Assembly (NCBI GenBank): GCA_003313425.1 | Contig: NHZP01000184.1 | Coordinates: 1-12,112, forward strand | Reading direction: 5' to 3' | Length of the DNA: 12,112 nucleotides | DNA from: Pseudopyrenochaeta lycopersici | Taxonomy: Eukaryota; Ascomycota; Dothideomycetes; Pleosporales; Pseudopyrenochaetaceae | Part shown: one piece after another, positions 1-8,606 of the stretch | Layout of the letters: each line of letters begins with the position of its first letter | How positions within the stretch are numbered: the first letter of the stretch is position 1 | Notes under the pieces: model-generated | What the model was told of the DNA's origin: nothing | Databases searched by the model: none | The model's input: the letters and a program-made list of their open reading frames with translations, nothing else | Translations under genes and position numbers: made by a program

Positions 1-207
1 GCCTTTCTTCGTGCTCCTGCTTTGCGTCAACACAAGGATAGCAGATTTAGCTATAGCTATAGAAGCTAGCATAGCTCAAGCTCACAATGCTTCCAGCAGC
101 AGGATCGAAGAAGCTCTACTTGAGAAGGAGCGTGAAAGTGCGAAGAGCTATTGGACTTTCTACTCGGCTGGCGAGCCATGATGAGGTAACAGTCGCGCCA
201 CCACGTC

Positions 208-1305
208 TCAAATTCGTCCGTCCAAGCAAACAGTCCCAGAAGCCAGAGGTTGAGAGAGTGCACAGCCTAAATTACAGAGCCCATAATGGCTTTGATCGAT
301 GCAGACAATGTCATCCTTGGGGTCGCAAGGAATGCAAGGATCAGAAGTAGCTACTGGTAGAGTCGAGGTCGGCATTGCCATCTCAGGTGCCAACATCGAT
401 GTGGCCTGCGCGACAAGGATCTGAGACTCGATAGTGGACGTCTTTCCGAACAAGAAGACTTCCTCGGCATCTATCATGAACTGGGCCCCTGTTGACATTC
501 CAGACGTCGCTGTCTGCGGATACAAGTCGTCTTCACGCCGCTTCGGTTGGGCAAGCTATGTGCAGAGCCCTTAACAGAGTGGGTGGCTCCAGAACGGCAC
601 CTAGTGTAGTCATAGAAGCACACCCAGATCCAACAAGCGTCGTGGCGATCTTGGCCTGGCTGCCAGTGACTACTGAGTCTCCCGGTTCGGGGAATGCAAG
701 ATCGAAGTCTTCTAGGGTAGAGCAAGCTGTGCTCGGCAAATTGGCGACAAACATGTTGGGCAAAGACTCGAAGACGGCAGTGTCGTTGCCACCGCCGCTG
801 ACGGAAATTGGGGCGCAGTTCATGTACATCTCACGGTTTCCTTGTCTGTTGAACCAGGTCCAAGCAAACGTATATCTACCACTCGGCATGCCTTTCGGCA
901 TCACGACGTCGAATGTGGCCGCCCCGTGGCTGGTGGGACCTCCAGGAAGATTACCGCCCACACTTGCGGGACACCCCCCGATCACACTATGAACTACCTT
1001 CCACCGGCTGGCTTTTGTAGGGTGCAGATCCTTTGTCACAGAGAACTGGCCAAGACCCTCCACCGTGGACCGCAGACCCTAGAAAGCGGATGGTTTTGCG
1101 CCTCACCAGCTGTCCAGTTGTTCATTTCAGTCAGATCGTACACGCCTTCTCGCAGTTTGCAGGGGAAGTCCAACCCAGCACCGTCCAAAGGAGAGTTGTT
1201 CAGCGTAGGTTTGCCGAATGGTATGGGATTTTCAAGCATCAAATGCGCCACAGAGTTCGAAAGTATGGCGAACGCCAACGCGAGTGGAGCAATTCGAGTC
1301 AGCAT
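208..1305 (-). pseudogene. AA11-type lytic polysaccharide monooxygenase with C-terminal X278-like module, frame-broken
   Basis: AA11 enzymes are secreted copper LPMOs that oxidatively cleave chitin. The ATG at 1305 opens a 20-residue signal peptide ending SNSVA, followed directly by His (codon 1243-1245), the N-terminal copper ligand. Next come family-like PIPFGKPTLNNSPL and DFPCK. The second brace histidine lies in GSAVHGGGS (His codon 1065-1067), but in a different frame. The chain resumes in a third frame (FSVTKDLHPTKAS, GGCPA, TFAWTWFNRQGNREMYMNCA) to about 600. The C-terminal module (DIVCIDQSHYGLCN, ASGTVC, stop 208-210) is back in the first frame. Breaks lie near 1094-1097 (a TTTT run), 1048-1052 and between about 540 and 600. 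Each is net +1. The first two have no plausible intron. The third could conceivably be an intron, but no good donor is seen. It is either a decayed gene or a gene with sequence errors. The family call is from remembered motifs. Confidence 0.8.
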
Positions 1306-1360
1306 CGTACTGAAGCTGAACCTTGGCAGATTATTGGGAGTCTCTACATACAATGGAGGA

Positions 1361-1366
1361 TTTATA
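1361..1366 (-). promoter_or_regulatory. TATA box of the AA11-like gene
   Basis: TATAAA on the minus strand, 55 nt upstream of the ATG at 1305. This is similar to the TATA-to-ATG distance of other genes in the window. No transcript data. Confidence 0.4.
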
Positions 1367-1589
1367 CGCCGTGTCTTATACTCGACATGCGAGCTAATGG
1401 GCCCATGATGGATGACGGTTAAGCAATGATCTAACAGATTTACGTTGCCTTGCTTGCAATGCAACAGCACGCTTACAAGAGAGAACATGAGAAGATGATG
1501 GGCGGAATGATGTCTTGCTGCGTCCCTCCGTCATACGGATTTTTATGCTCAACAGTCATGCATCATTCAACTGCGGCGAGAGCAGTGGA

Positions 1590-1623
1590 AGTGGCATCGT
1601 GCACCGCTAGGCATATCAAGATG
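1590..1623. promoter_or_regulatory. Candidate upstream control element, copy 1
   Basis: AGTGGCATCG-TGCAC (1590-1604) matches 11611-11626 with one missing base, and the 9-mer ATCAAGATG (1615-1623) recurs at 11634-11642 with nearly the same spacing. The core is an imperfect palindrome (GTG-CA / TG-CAC). It lies about 118 bp upstream of the ATG at 1715 and about 290 bp upstream of the divergent LPMO start at 1305, so it could serve either gene. Function is inferred only. Confidence 0.35.
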
Positions 1624-1646
1624 AACAAGATGCCGAGTGAAGCATG

Positions 1647-1654
1647 TATATATA
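1647..1654 (+). promoter_or_regulatory. TATA box of the small Lys-rich gene
   Basis: TATATATA, 60 nt upstream of the ATG at 1715. It argues for starting the protein at 1715, because the in-frame upstream ATG at 1637 lies ahead of the TATA box. Confidence 0.5.
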
Positions 1655-1714
1655 GTAAGATTATACTTCCTTTCTGCCCCAAAACTTAGTACGACTATCG
1701 GACTCACTGCTGGA

Positions 1715-2212
1715 ATGAAGACCACAAAAGGGAAATCTGCGAAAAACGTGAAAGGAAGGGAAAGTGTCCTGGAAAGTCCGTGTCCAGCTCCACCGACCTC
1801 GGTCAAGCTAGATACACCTACAAAGCTCGTATCTCGGGAAAAGGCCCAGGACAAGAAAGGCAAGCAAGGTCGAAATGAAGGGAAAAAATCTAGGGATGGT
1901 GACAGCGGGTCATCTCAAGCGCTAGTGACCAAGGACACTCGACGTGGTTCGGCCAATCCGAAAAATAACACCGGCCAGATTGTCGTGGGCGCTCCAGACC
2001 AAAGCGAAACTTCGTTGACGAAGGATAGCAAGCTTTTGCCCTTGCACGATTCGACGAACGCTGCTGCATTGAAACAGATGTTGGAAGAGTGTTATTCGAG
2101 TCTCGAAAACCTCACCAATGTATTAGCGGTCATTGATGAAACCTGGCAGAAACAACATAGCAACACCACAACCGCCATTGAAAAATTCATGAGTCACATT
2201 GCAAAGGGATGA
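1715..2212 (+). CDS. Hypothetical Lys/Ser-rich protein with helical C-terminus, 165 aa
   Basis: I do not recognise this protein. The frame is open further upstream (in-frame ATG at 1637), but the TATA box at 1647-1654 makes the ATG at 1715 the likelier start. Residues 1 to about 105 are rich in Lys, Ser, Gly and Asp with little hydrophobic content, so probably disordered and possibly DNA- or RNA-contacting. Residues about 115-165 look like one or two amphipathic helices with regularly spaced Leu/Met/Val (NAAALKQMLEECYSSLENL, then VLAVIDETW), which suggests coiled-coil self-association or docking to a partner. There is no signal peptide, membrane segment or catalytic motif. It is intronless and divergent from the broken LPMO gene. 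It shares a candidate promoter element with the membrane-protein gene at 10583-11486. Confidence 0.55.
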   Translation: MKTTKGKSAKNVKGRESVLESPCPAPPTSVKLDTPTKLVSREKAQDKKGKQGRNEGKKSRDGDSGSSQALVTKDTRRGSANPKNNTGQIVVGAPDQSETSLTKDSKLLPLHDSTNAAALKQMLEECYSSLENLTNVLAVIDETWQKQHSNTTTAIEKFMSHIAKG

Positions 2213-3399
2213 GTCTCATATACTCGGAAGGCGACACAAATCATAGCGAGCAGCAACTTGGCGACGATATTGGCTTAAGACGTTCCGCACATTGTGCTTC
2301 CAACGGCGAGTAGGCTATACGTTGAGCAGGTCAGGCAAGGTCTTCAATCACCACCAGATCACTTCAAAGAAGTCGTTACGTGCTAGACTCAAATGGTATA
2401 GATGCAGTCTGAATGATACGTAACCAGGATTTGCCTGGATTGGCTCGGCAATGTAGAGTGGAAGATATAAAATGTTGTATATGAAAAACCAGAATCACAC
2501 AATTTACATCATCTGTGAAGTGCATTTTGGAGTGCATCAGGCTTTTGAGTTGTTCAGTGAACTTTACAGCGCACGATGGTGTAGACCGCCGAGTGGAGCG
2601 AACTAATCGAGTCGAATTCGAAGCTCAGCAAAGTCGTCAGAAGCGCGCACTACCTCCAGTGCCTTGCTGCTTTCCGTTATCATTAGAGAAAAATGAAGAA
2701 TGAATTACAATGCGCAAGATGAGAGAGCCAAGCTCACCACTAAGTACTGATCGAATGTTGCATTGTAACTTATAAGACCCTGGTATGAAGCAACATAACC
2801 TCGACTCATCATGTTGCGGTCTGAAGTCCTACCCAGCACATTCACCTCTGAGAATCAGCGGAGAACCATTTTTCCCTCCAGGATGTAGACGTCACGGGTA
2901 CATAGACGACTCAGGGCGCTACCTGTCGTGATGCCTGTGGCTCAGTTGACTACCTGCTGAGACGCTCTTCATCTTAGGCACTAGCAGTCCATACGTAAAA
3001 TCTAAATGCCCGAAGGCGCGACTGTCGCACTGACCCACTATGTCAGGTGTTTTGGTATGAGTGTAAGGATGGCATGTGCTGATCCAGCTTGTTCGTGCCA
3101 GTCTGGCTGGCTCAGCATGTCAAGCAACGCAATCGTTTTGGGTTTGAAAAGGTTGAGAAACAAGATAGAATGTCCTGGTGGCAGTCGATGGCTATCCTGC
3201 ATAAGAGTTCTTATCAATGGCCGCTTAGGACAATAACATGGCCTTTCAATGTTTAGACATTCCGTTGCATAACAGACGCAAAGCTTGGTTATAAATGTGC
3301 TGCAGAGTCACACTTAAACATTCTTTAGTATCCCACCTGAACGATGCGAGGGGTAAACTTCTTTCCACATGCTCGAGCATATCGAAGCTACGCATCAGG
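2213..3399. other. Intergenic stretch with no recognised gene
   Basis: About 1.2 kb with only short, unconvincing reading frames (for example 2515-2703 and 3006-3236 on the plus strand), none with recognisable motifs. A 9-bp inverted repeat TTACAATGC / GCATTGTAA lies at about 2703-2711 and 2759-2767, too short to call an element. I see no tRNA, transposon ends or promoter that I would defend. Confidence 0.5.
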
Positions 3400-3538
3400 A
3401 TGAATGAGAGACAAGCCAAAAGACGGTCTCGTCAAAGTCAAGCCACTGGGACTCATGCTTTCTTTCAGCGGTCAAAGCAAGGCCAACTTGCTGCCACTGA
3501 GGACGAGATGTTTGTCAACCCGATTCCGCTCATATTAG

Positions 3539-4622
3539 TTCCGCACATCTGATACATCATCCAGATCATCTGCCGCTTGGCCTCTGATACATCTGGCAGC
3601 GACCTGCTCGGAAGAAGCTTACAGTGACGTTGTAGCCTCTGCCACGCAGCCGTGCGCTGCACCTGAGAGAATCAAAATCAGCCAGCGGAATGCGGGCCCG
3701 CATGGGCAAGTCACTGTTGTGGCTGTGTCTGGTACACGAGGCCTCAAAGACTGGATGGTGAATCTGAGGAATAGTGCAGCTGAGCCTGAGGATATTCTGG
3801 TTCGTAGTCATATCAACGGCAGTTCGCTCGAGTGCTGATCAGGGGCAGGGCGAGAAGCGGAACCTATGCCACTCTGGATTCTTAGAGACCGTCAGATTGC
3901 TGATCGATCCGCTGGCGCTCTCCTTGAGTGCTGTCGAGAACGGAGTGACGCTGTTGTTCACAGGCCATTCAGCAGGAGCTGCCATCGCAAGCCTTCTGTA
4001 TGCACACGTCAGAACAACAAAAGTCTCGTCGCTAGCCCAAGTGGTAGCAAGATTCGAGTCTGTTCACTGCATCGTATTCGGGGCGCCGCCTATATCGATT
4101 GCTCCGCTTCAAGAGCATGATCGTGAAGGCTCCAGCTCTAGGCGCTCGTTGTTTCTGTCTCTGATCAACGATGGTGATCCCATCACCAAGGCTGATGCAC
4201 AATATGTAGCAAAGAAGTGCGGATGGCTGAGTCACAGTCGGCCTCGTTCGTATCCCACGCGAGAGTCATGGTGCGATCGCGAGGTCGAGCCAGTCCCAGG
4301 CGTCATAGCTAAGCTGGCGAACAGGCTATTTGTAAATTCGGGCACCATTTTTTCCCTGCGAGTAGACCCCACTGCGGCGTCACAGATAAGCATCAGGAGG
4401 ATCGACAACAATGAGCTGGACGAAGACGCAGTCATGACGTGGAGAGTGCATGGAATCAAGGTCTACAGGGAAAGAATTGCCGCTCTCCTAGGGCCAAGCG
4501 AGCCCGCCAATGCTAAAGTCAGTGGTGAAGAGACCTTCCTCGCACACGCGGCCACACCGCGCAGGGATGTTTATATGGGAGAGATTGTAGCGAACGGGTG
4601 GATCACTTTGTTGTTTCTGTAA
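3539..4622 (+). pseudogene. Class 3 lipase-like alpha/beta hydrolase, frame-broken
   Basis: Fungal class 3 lipases (Lipase_3 fold) hydrolyse acylglycerols or related esters. One frame, open from 3539 to a stop at 3836-3838, carries HLAATCSEEAYSDVV and the pre-nucleophile strand VAVSGTRGLKDWMVNL (about 3718-3770). The rest is in the next frame: CHSGFLETVRLLIDP, the nucleophile elbow GHSAG (3963-3977), VHCIVFGAPP, the Asp region NDGDP (DGDP 4170-4181) and the likely catalytic His (4449-4451) in RVHGIKVYRERI. All three catalytic residues survive. The break, near 3830-3842, is net +1. The only GT-AG pair across it would be 39 bp with the branch site almost on the acceptor, so an intron is unlikely. 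The 5' end is unclear: an ATG at 3400 opens a basic frame (MNERQAKRRSRQ) ending at 3552, which would need a further +1 change. It is a pseudogene or a gene with sequence errors. Confidence 0.75.
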
Positions 4623-4729
4623 ACTCATAGATGATCTCATAGACTTGTTTAAATTATTGATATGAGTACTCTAATAATGTGGCGCATGTGATGCAATTCT
4701 TAATAGACTGGAATTATCTCTATTTTGAG
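4623..4729. other. AT-rich 3' flank of the lipase locus
   Basis: AT-rich sequence between the lipase stop codon and the MITE, with repeated CTCATAG words and a weak CTCATA / TATGAG stem. Probably 3' UTR and spacer; no gene. Confidence 0.35.
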
Positions 4730-4731
4730 TA

Positions 4732-4966
4732 CAGTCGCTAGCGAATGCGGCTTCACCCTTGCAAAAAGCCGCAACACCGTTTCACGCCAATCTGCTAGCA
4801 AGTGCGCTTAGCCCCACCCTCCGTACGTGGTTAAGCGCTAACCGTCAGCATTAACCAAACGATGTTATTGGTCAGCGATCAACAATACCTCCGGACCCTT
4901 ATTTGGCTGATCGGCTCCAGTTGGTGTTGCTGCCTGCAAAGGTGAAGCCGCATTCGCTACGCACTG
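4732..4966. mobile_element. MITE, Tc1/mariner type, 235 bp, with TA target duplication
   Basis: The left end, from 4732, reads CAGTCGCTAGCGAATGCGGC and continues to about 4763. The reverse complement of the right end, from 4966 inward, reads CAGTGCGTAGCGAATGCGGC and continues alike. About 28 of 32 positions match, and similarity extends with a small gap to about 45 bp (GCAACACC on both arms). TA dinucleotides at 4730-4731 and 4967-4968 form the target duplication, and CAGT ends are typical of Tc1/mariner/pogo superfamily elements. There is no transposase, so it is non-autonomous. The interior holds a GCGCTTA / TAAGCGC inverted pair (about 4804-4837) and a second GCTAGC-like motif. It lies between the lipase and a decayed minus-strand frame. 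Mismatches between the arms argue that the insertion is not very recent. Confidence 0.85.
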
Positions 4967-5807
4967 TAATCTCACTCTTTCTTCGAAGCGCAGCCTAGTC
5001 TCTACTTCAGCTCTTCGGACTGGGCGACAGTCAATCCGATATTCTCGGTCTCCCCGATCAGATATCACCGTACTTCTAGACCTGTCAACATAAATGTGGC
5101 TGAAACTAGCCAGTCTTTTGGATCGCGAAACTACCAACCTTGCTTCTCGATGCTAGGATGGTGACAACGAATCGTAAGTACAGTATCAGAGCACATCCGC
5201 CTGCGCGCTGAAGTGATGATGCCGTTGTTGAGGGGTAGAAAGCTGGTGTTTCATTGCGTGCAGCAACAGTTTCATGAGTGTCTTCCATCGAAGCGCTGTC
5301 AGCTGCTCGAACATATCTATTCATCTCTATAAGGATTGCTGACCAAGATGCGTCGCTGCCCGGCAAATGCCGTAAGACTCGAGGGAGTGTAATTTCTGAC
5401 CTTCTGAGCTGATGATTCTGTGCTTCTATCGCATAGTCAAAGTCATATACCTTCGTGTACAAGTAAGCTGGTTGATTGAATGGCTGGGCTACGACAAGAT
5501 TCATCAAAGATCCCTTCTTTTTGCCCGCAATGCTGACAGCAAGCCTAGGGAGAGCGTCTTTCACAGTCACTACTTTCGTCATCTGTCAAGTGCTTACAAG
5601 GTCCTTTAGAATGCTAGACGAGCTGACCAGGAAGGTCAAAATCAGCTGCAAATCATCATTTGCTCCCTTAACAATCACTTGAATCTGCTGACACCTTCTG
5701 ATGTTATTTCTGATATGCCATCGCTTGTTGTTACTCACGACTGCAGAGCTTTGGTTTTTCGTATCACATCGTGGTGCCGGTGAACCTGCTATAAGGGCCA
5801 AAAACAC
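4866..5807 (-). pseudogene. Possible decayed gene, unknown product
   Basis: On the minus strand one frame is open from 5807 to 5106 except for a single TGA at 5586-5588. That is long for chance at this base composition, but I recognise no family. It contains NDDLQLILTFLV, QPFNQPAYLYTKVYDFDY and a hydrophobic stretch CALILYLRFVVTILA. A further frame (5137 down to 4865) is rich in Arg, Asp and Glu (FSHIYVDRSRSTVISDRGD, EVETRLRFEERVRL), like the low-complexity tails of some fungal proteins. Its last 34 codons and stop lie inside the MITE. A GT-AG pair spanning the TGA is only 15 nt, too short for an intron. It may be one eroded gene cut by the MITE, or only chance open frames. Confidence 0.25.
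5790..5796 (+). promoter_or_regulatory. Possible TATA box of the DHCR24-like gene
   Basis: TATAAGG about 77 nt upstream of the ATG at 5873, followed by pyrimidine-rich sequence. The spacing is slightly longer than for the other TATA boxes in the window. Confidence 0.3.
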
Positions 5808-5872
5808 TCAGCCTAAGCCATAGGCTCCCTGTATTCGCCTTCCCAGACTTTTGTCGCTTATTTCGCTCTAAA

Positions 5873-7204
5873 ATGCTGGCAACAACTTTCGGATATGATC
5901 CTACTCCATGGGAGGAGCATCGAAGAGTTGTGACGGTTATACGCAAAACTATAGAGGATACTAGTCGACATCAGACCGGCAACCGTTCCGCCCAGAAAGC
6001 ACCTTACAACGCTCCTAGTGACATCCCAGGCCTCAACAAGATCATACAGATTGACTTGGACACGTCTACCGCTTGGGTCGAGCCTAATGTCACTATGGAA
6101 ACGCTCGTTCGAGCGACACTTGCGCGCGGACTTGTTCCGGCAGTCGTCGCTGCTTCGAGGGCAGTGTCTGTAGCAGATGCATTTGCCGCAACAACGACCG
6201 CGTCTTCGTCTTTCAAGTTTGGCACCTTTGACTGCACCGTGTTATCGCTGGAGACAATCCTGAGCAACGGGCAGTACGTGATGGCAACAGTCGATGATCG
6301 TGACACTTCAGACTTGCTCGCTGGCAGTGCTGGGGCTATGAACAGCCTTGCTTTGACGACATTATTCGAGATAGCACTAATTCCAGCCAGCGAATACGTG
6401 AAGATCACTTACTGGCCCGTATCTTCTGTTTCCGGAGCAATGCGCAATATGCAGCAAGAAGAACAAGACCCGTCAATGCTCGGAACGTCGGTTGTGGACT
6501 CATCGACAGACTTTGTGGAAAGTATCATATTTGACTCGTCCTCCGGCATTGCGATTACCGGTAATTTTACACTAACAGCAGACCGCACCTCCAATCCTCG
6601 ATCATCAGACGGCAACAGCTTCGTACAGCATGCACGCTCTGTCTGGCATGAATTGCGATATGCTTGTGAGCCGCGGGCCGATATCATTCACATTATGGAT
6701 TACCTGTTTCGCCATGACCATTGTACCACTGACCATTCTGCCCGCAACAAACGACGCTCACGTGGCCAGAAGAACAGCACCGAACTCACAGATCAACCAC
6801 ATGCCCTGGTATTGCAGGACATCGGCCTGCCCACCAAAGCTGTAGAAGAACACATACACAATTTTCATCATACTCGTGGCATCTGGCCACTATTGATATA
6901 TCCCGTCAGACCGCCCAAAGCTTTTGGCAGACGCAGCTTTGGCATCGGTGCCGCTTTCGAGCATATCTTTTGGAATCTCCGATTTTATAGTTCGAGCGCT
7001 GCTTGCAATGGCATAATGGAGCGATGTCTAAAAAATATGCATGGTTTTAGGTATCTGCTTTGTCGTGCACCCTGCAGTGAAGATACGGCATGGGTCTTTC
7101 ACGATCATCGGTGGTACGGTGAACTGCGGTCACGATGGAAAGCACAAGGCTTTCCAGATGTAGGCGCGAGGCTTGTCACCTCACACCCTTTGACCTGCTC
7201 TTGA
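5873..7204 (+). CDS. DHCR24-like FAD-linked oxidoreductase homologue with altered flavin site, 443 aa
   Basis: The family (delta-24 sterol reductase / 24-dehydrocholesterol reductase, FAD_binding_4 fold) reduces the sterol side-chain double bond using FAD. Matches to remembered family motifs, in order: an EEHRRVV start (14-20), WVEPNVTMETLVRATLARGLVPAVV (68-92), SSSFKFGTFDCTVLSLE (111-127), AGSAGAMNSLALTTLFE (150-166), YVKITYWPVSSV (175-186), MDYLFRHD (265-272), HALVLQDIGLP (300-310), GIWPLL (326-331), and a C-terminal HDHRWYGELRSRW. Length is in the range of fungal members. The segment normally Gly-rich (GITVGG, GTxxES) reads AVSVADAFAATTTASSS at 97-113, so most glycines and the Glu are gone, and the N-terminal HGSTNSTR-type loop is not recognisable. 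The frame is intact and intronless. It is either a catalytically dead paralogue, one with another role, or an early pseudogene. There is no signal peptide; a membrane anchor at the N-terminus is not evident. Confidence 0.75.
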   Translation: MLATTFGYDPTPWEEHRRVVTVIRKTIEDTSRHQTGNRSAQKAPYNAPSDIPGLNKIIQIDLDTSTAWVEPNVTMETLVRATLARGLVPAVVAASRAVSVADAFAATTTASSSFKFGTFDCTVLSLETILSNGQYVMATVDDRDTSDLLAGSAGAMNSLALTTLFEIALIPASEYVKITYWPVSSVSGAMRNMQQEEQDPSMLGTSVVDSSTDFVESIIFDSSSGIAITGNFTLTADRTSNPRSSDGNSFVQHARSVWHELRYACEPRADIIHIMDYLFRHDHCTTDHSARNKRRSRGQKNSTELTDQPHALVLQDIGLPTKAVEEHIHNFHHTRGIWPLLIYPVRPPKAFGRRSFGIGAAFEHIFWNLRFYSSSAACNGIMERCLKNMHGFRYLLCRAPCSEDTAWVFHDHRWYGELRSRWKAQGFPDVGARLVTSHPLTCS

Positions 7205-7965
7205 TGTTAGCATCATACGCGGCTCCTGTAGTGGAATAGGTTGTCACAAAGGCAACAGACCACTCCTACGCGTGGTCTTGCCGCTCCATATCCACCGACC
7301 CGCTCTGCGTCTCTGCAATACGCGGCATGAAGCCTTATTTAACCGTCCATAAGATGGTCCCCCTGCTGACTGTCATCACTGAGGTAGTCCTGATATGTAG
7401 CTGTTCCCCTGCTCGACCTGAGTACATATAGTAAATTTCCTTGAACTTCTTGTTGAACAACCGCTTGGAGCAAACACGGTGTAGTGGTCTGCGACACTGC
7501 ACATGACTGCTCCGCACCCACGTGATAAACCCGACTACCTGCAAGCCTACATCGTACATACACACATCAGCGCACCCGCTCTTGAGACGCAATACTAGCG
7601 CCACCCTGCTTACATTAGATGATAATGTGGATGAAATAGGGAGAATCACCACAGAAGGGGGATGCCCACTGGCAACAGCATCCTACCAATGTCCACACGC
7701 CGCTTTTCGGCATTGACTCCGGGGATAAGAGCTCCGCCTAGCAGACTCACCACCGCAAGAGCGTTGATTTCTTAACCACATCTTGTCGCATGAGTGTTCA
7801 CTGTGCACTCGCCTGACTTCAGAGAGCAGGATTGAAAAGCAAGCACGGAATCTGGCCCAGATGGCTCTACGACTTGCGACGGTCAGATAGGAGAAAAAGT
7901 TCCTGACTTATGCCCTTCGTTCTTCTATACAGTCTTCTCCTAGCGTGTGCAAACAAAGTCTATCA
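7205..7965. other. Spacer with no recognised gene; small hairpin near its start
   Basis: The 3' flank of the DHCR24-like gene and of the convergent RING gene. AGACCAC / GTGGTCT (7257-7278, 8-nt loop) forms a perfect 7-bp stem 53 bp after the stop codon, probably in the 3' UTR. A minus-strand frame at 7335-7652 has no motif or plausible composition, and I do not call it. Confidence 0.45.
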
Positions 7966-8589
7966 CTAAAAGCTGCGTGGCCAACCGAGCGCATATGTGC
8001 CATCCCGCTTGAAGTGTGCGGTCTCCTCGGGAACATCTGATCTGCACGTCGGACATACTCTCTTCCTCGTCTTCTCAAACCATTCTGTGATGTGGGCCGT
8101 GCAAAATGGATGACCTAATAGTGTAAGCATAGCTACCGTGCGGATATTGCTGTCGCTTACCACAAGGCAGGTACACACCTCGATGGGCCGACATGTCTCC
8201 CAGGGTGCAGATGGTGCACACTGTTCCGTAGCACTCTACAGCGCCAGGGAATTGAGAGTGGTCTTCTCTCTTGCACTTGAACAGATTCACCGAGGACGTA
8301 GGGGGTTTCGTCCTATCGTTCACTGAAGCGTACACAAGATCGAAGGCAGCACGGCCAAGTGCACTCTTGAGATGGAGGAGTCCATCTAGCACTGACTGAA
8401 CGACACATCGACCGCAATATAGCTTGAGAGGTCAGCCCATGAGCTTTTCCATATCAGCTGAATTCGCCAGAGGACACCCACACAACTGCAGAAAGGAAGA
8501 AAGTATAATCTGCCATCCGCTTCGAGCATCTCGTCACATCCAGAGCAGGACAAGGGAGATGGGTGCACGGAACTGGCTTCTGCAATCAC
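7966..8589 (-). CDS. RING-finger protein (putative E3 ubiquitin ligase), three exons, 5' end unresolved
   Basis: RING domains bind two zincs and recruit E2 enzymes for ubiquitin transfer. Exon 3 (7966-8114) joins exon 2 (8161-8422) through a 46-bp intron, 8115-8160 (GTAAGC to TTAG, branch-like CTTAC). This rebuilds CTIC-x14-CGHPFC-x2-H-x12-CPTC, with the Ile and Trp (ITEWF) typical of E2 contact. Ligand six is His instead of the usual Cys (C3HCHC2). Exon 2 joins the upstream exon across a 59-bp intron, 8423-8481 (GTGGGT, branch GCTGAC, acceptor AAG), in phase 0. That upstream exon encodes CSGCDEML and LPFCSC, and with LYCGRC forms a second C-x2-C-x15-C-x1-C-x2-C-x2-C cluster, RING-like at the N-terminus. 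The 8589 end is only a GTG. An acceptor TTGCAG ends at 8580, so the true first exon lies upstream (see 8607-8747). The stop is at 7966-7968. Confidence 0.7.
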
Positions 8590-8606
8590 AGTAAGTTACA
8601 ATAGGC

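Noticed and set aside
492..1422. Plus-strand open frames antisense to the LPMO (492-992, 842-1408, 1033-1422)
   Set aside because: They mirror the minus-strand AA11 coding sequence and carry no motifs of their own.
2703..2767. Inverted TTACAATGC / GCATTGTAA pair as a possible second MITE
   Set aside because: The arms match over only about 9 bp and there is no convincing target duplication.
3804..3842. GT-AG pair that could splice the two lipase frames together
   Set aside because: Only 39 bp, with the GCTGAT branch-like site four bases from the acceptor; too short and too close for a functional intron, so a frameshift is preferred.
5586..5600. GTAAGC to GACAG segment spanning the in-frame TGA on the minus strand
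   Set aside because: It would be a 15-nt intron, below any plausible spliceosomal size.
7335..7652. Minus-strand 105-codon frame in the spacer
   Set aside because: No motifs, no start context or introns; overlapping frames are equally open.
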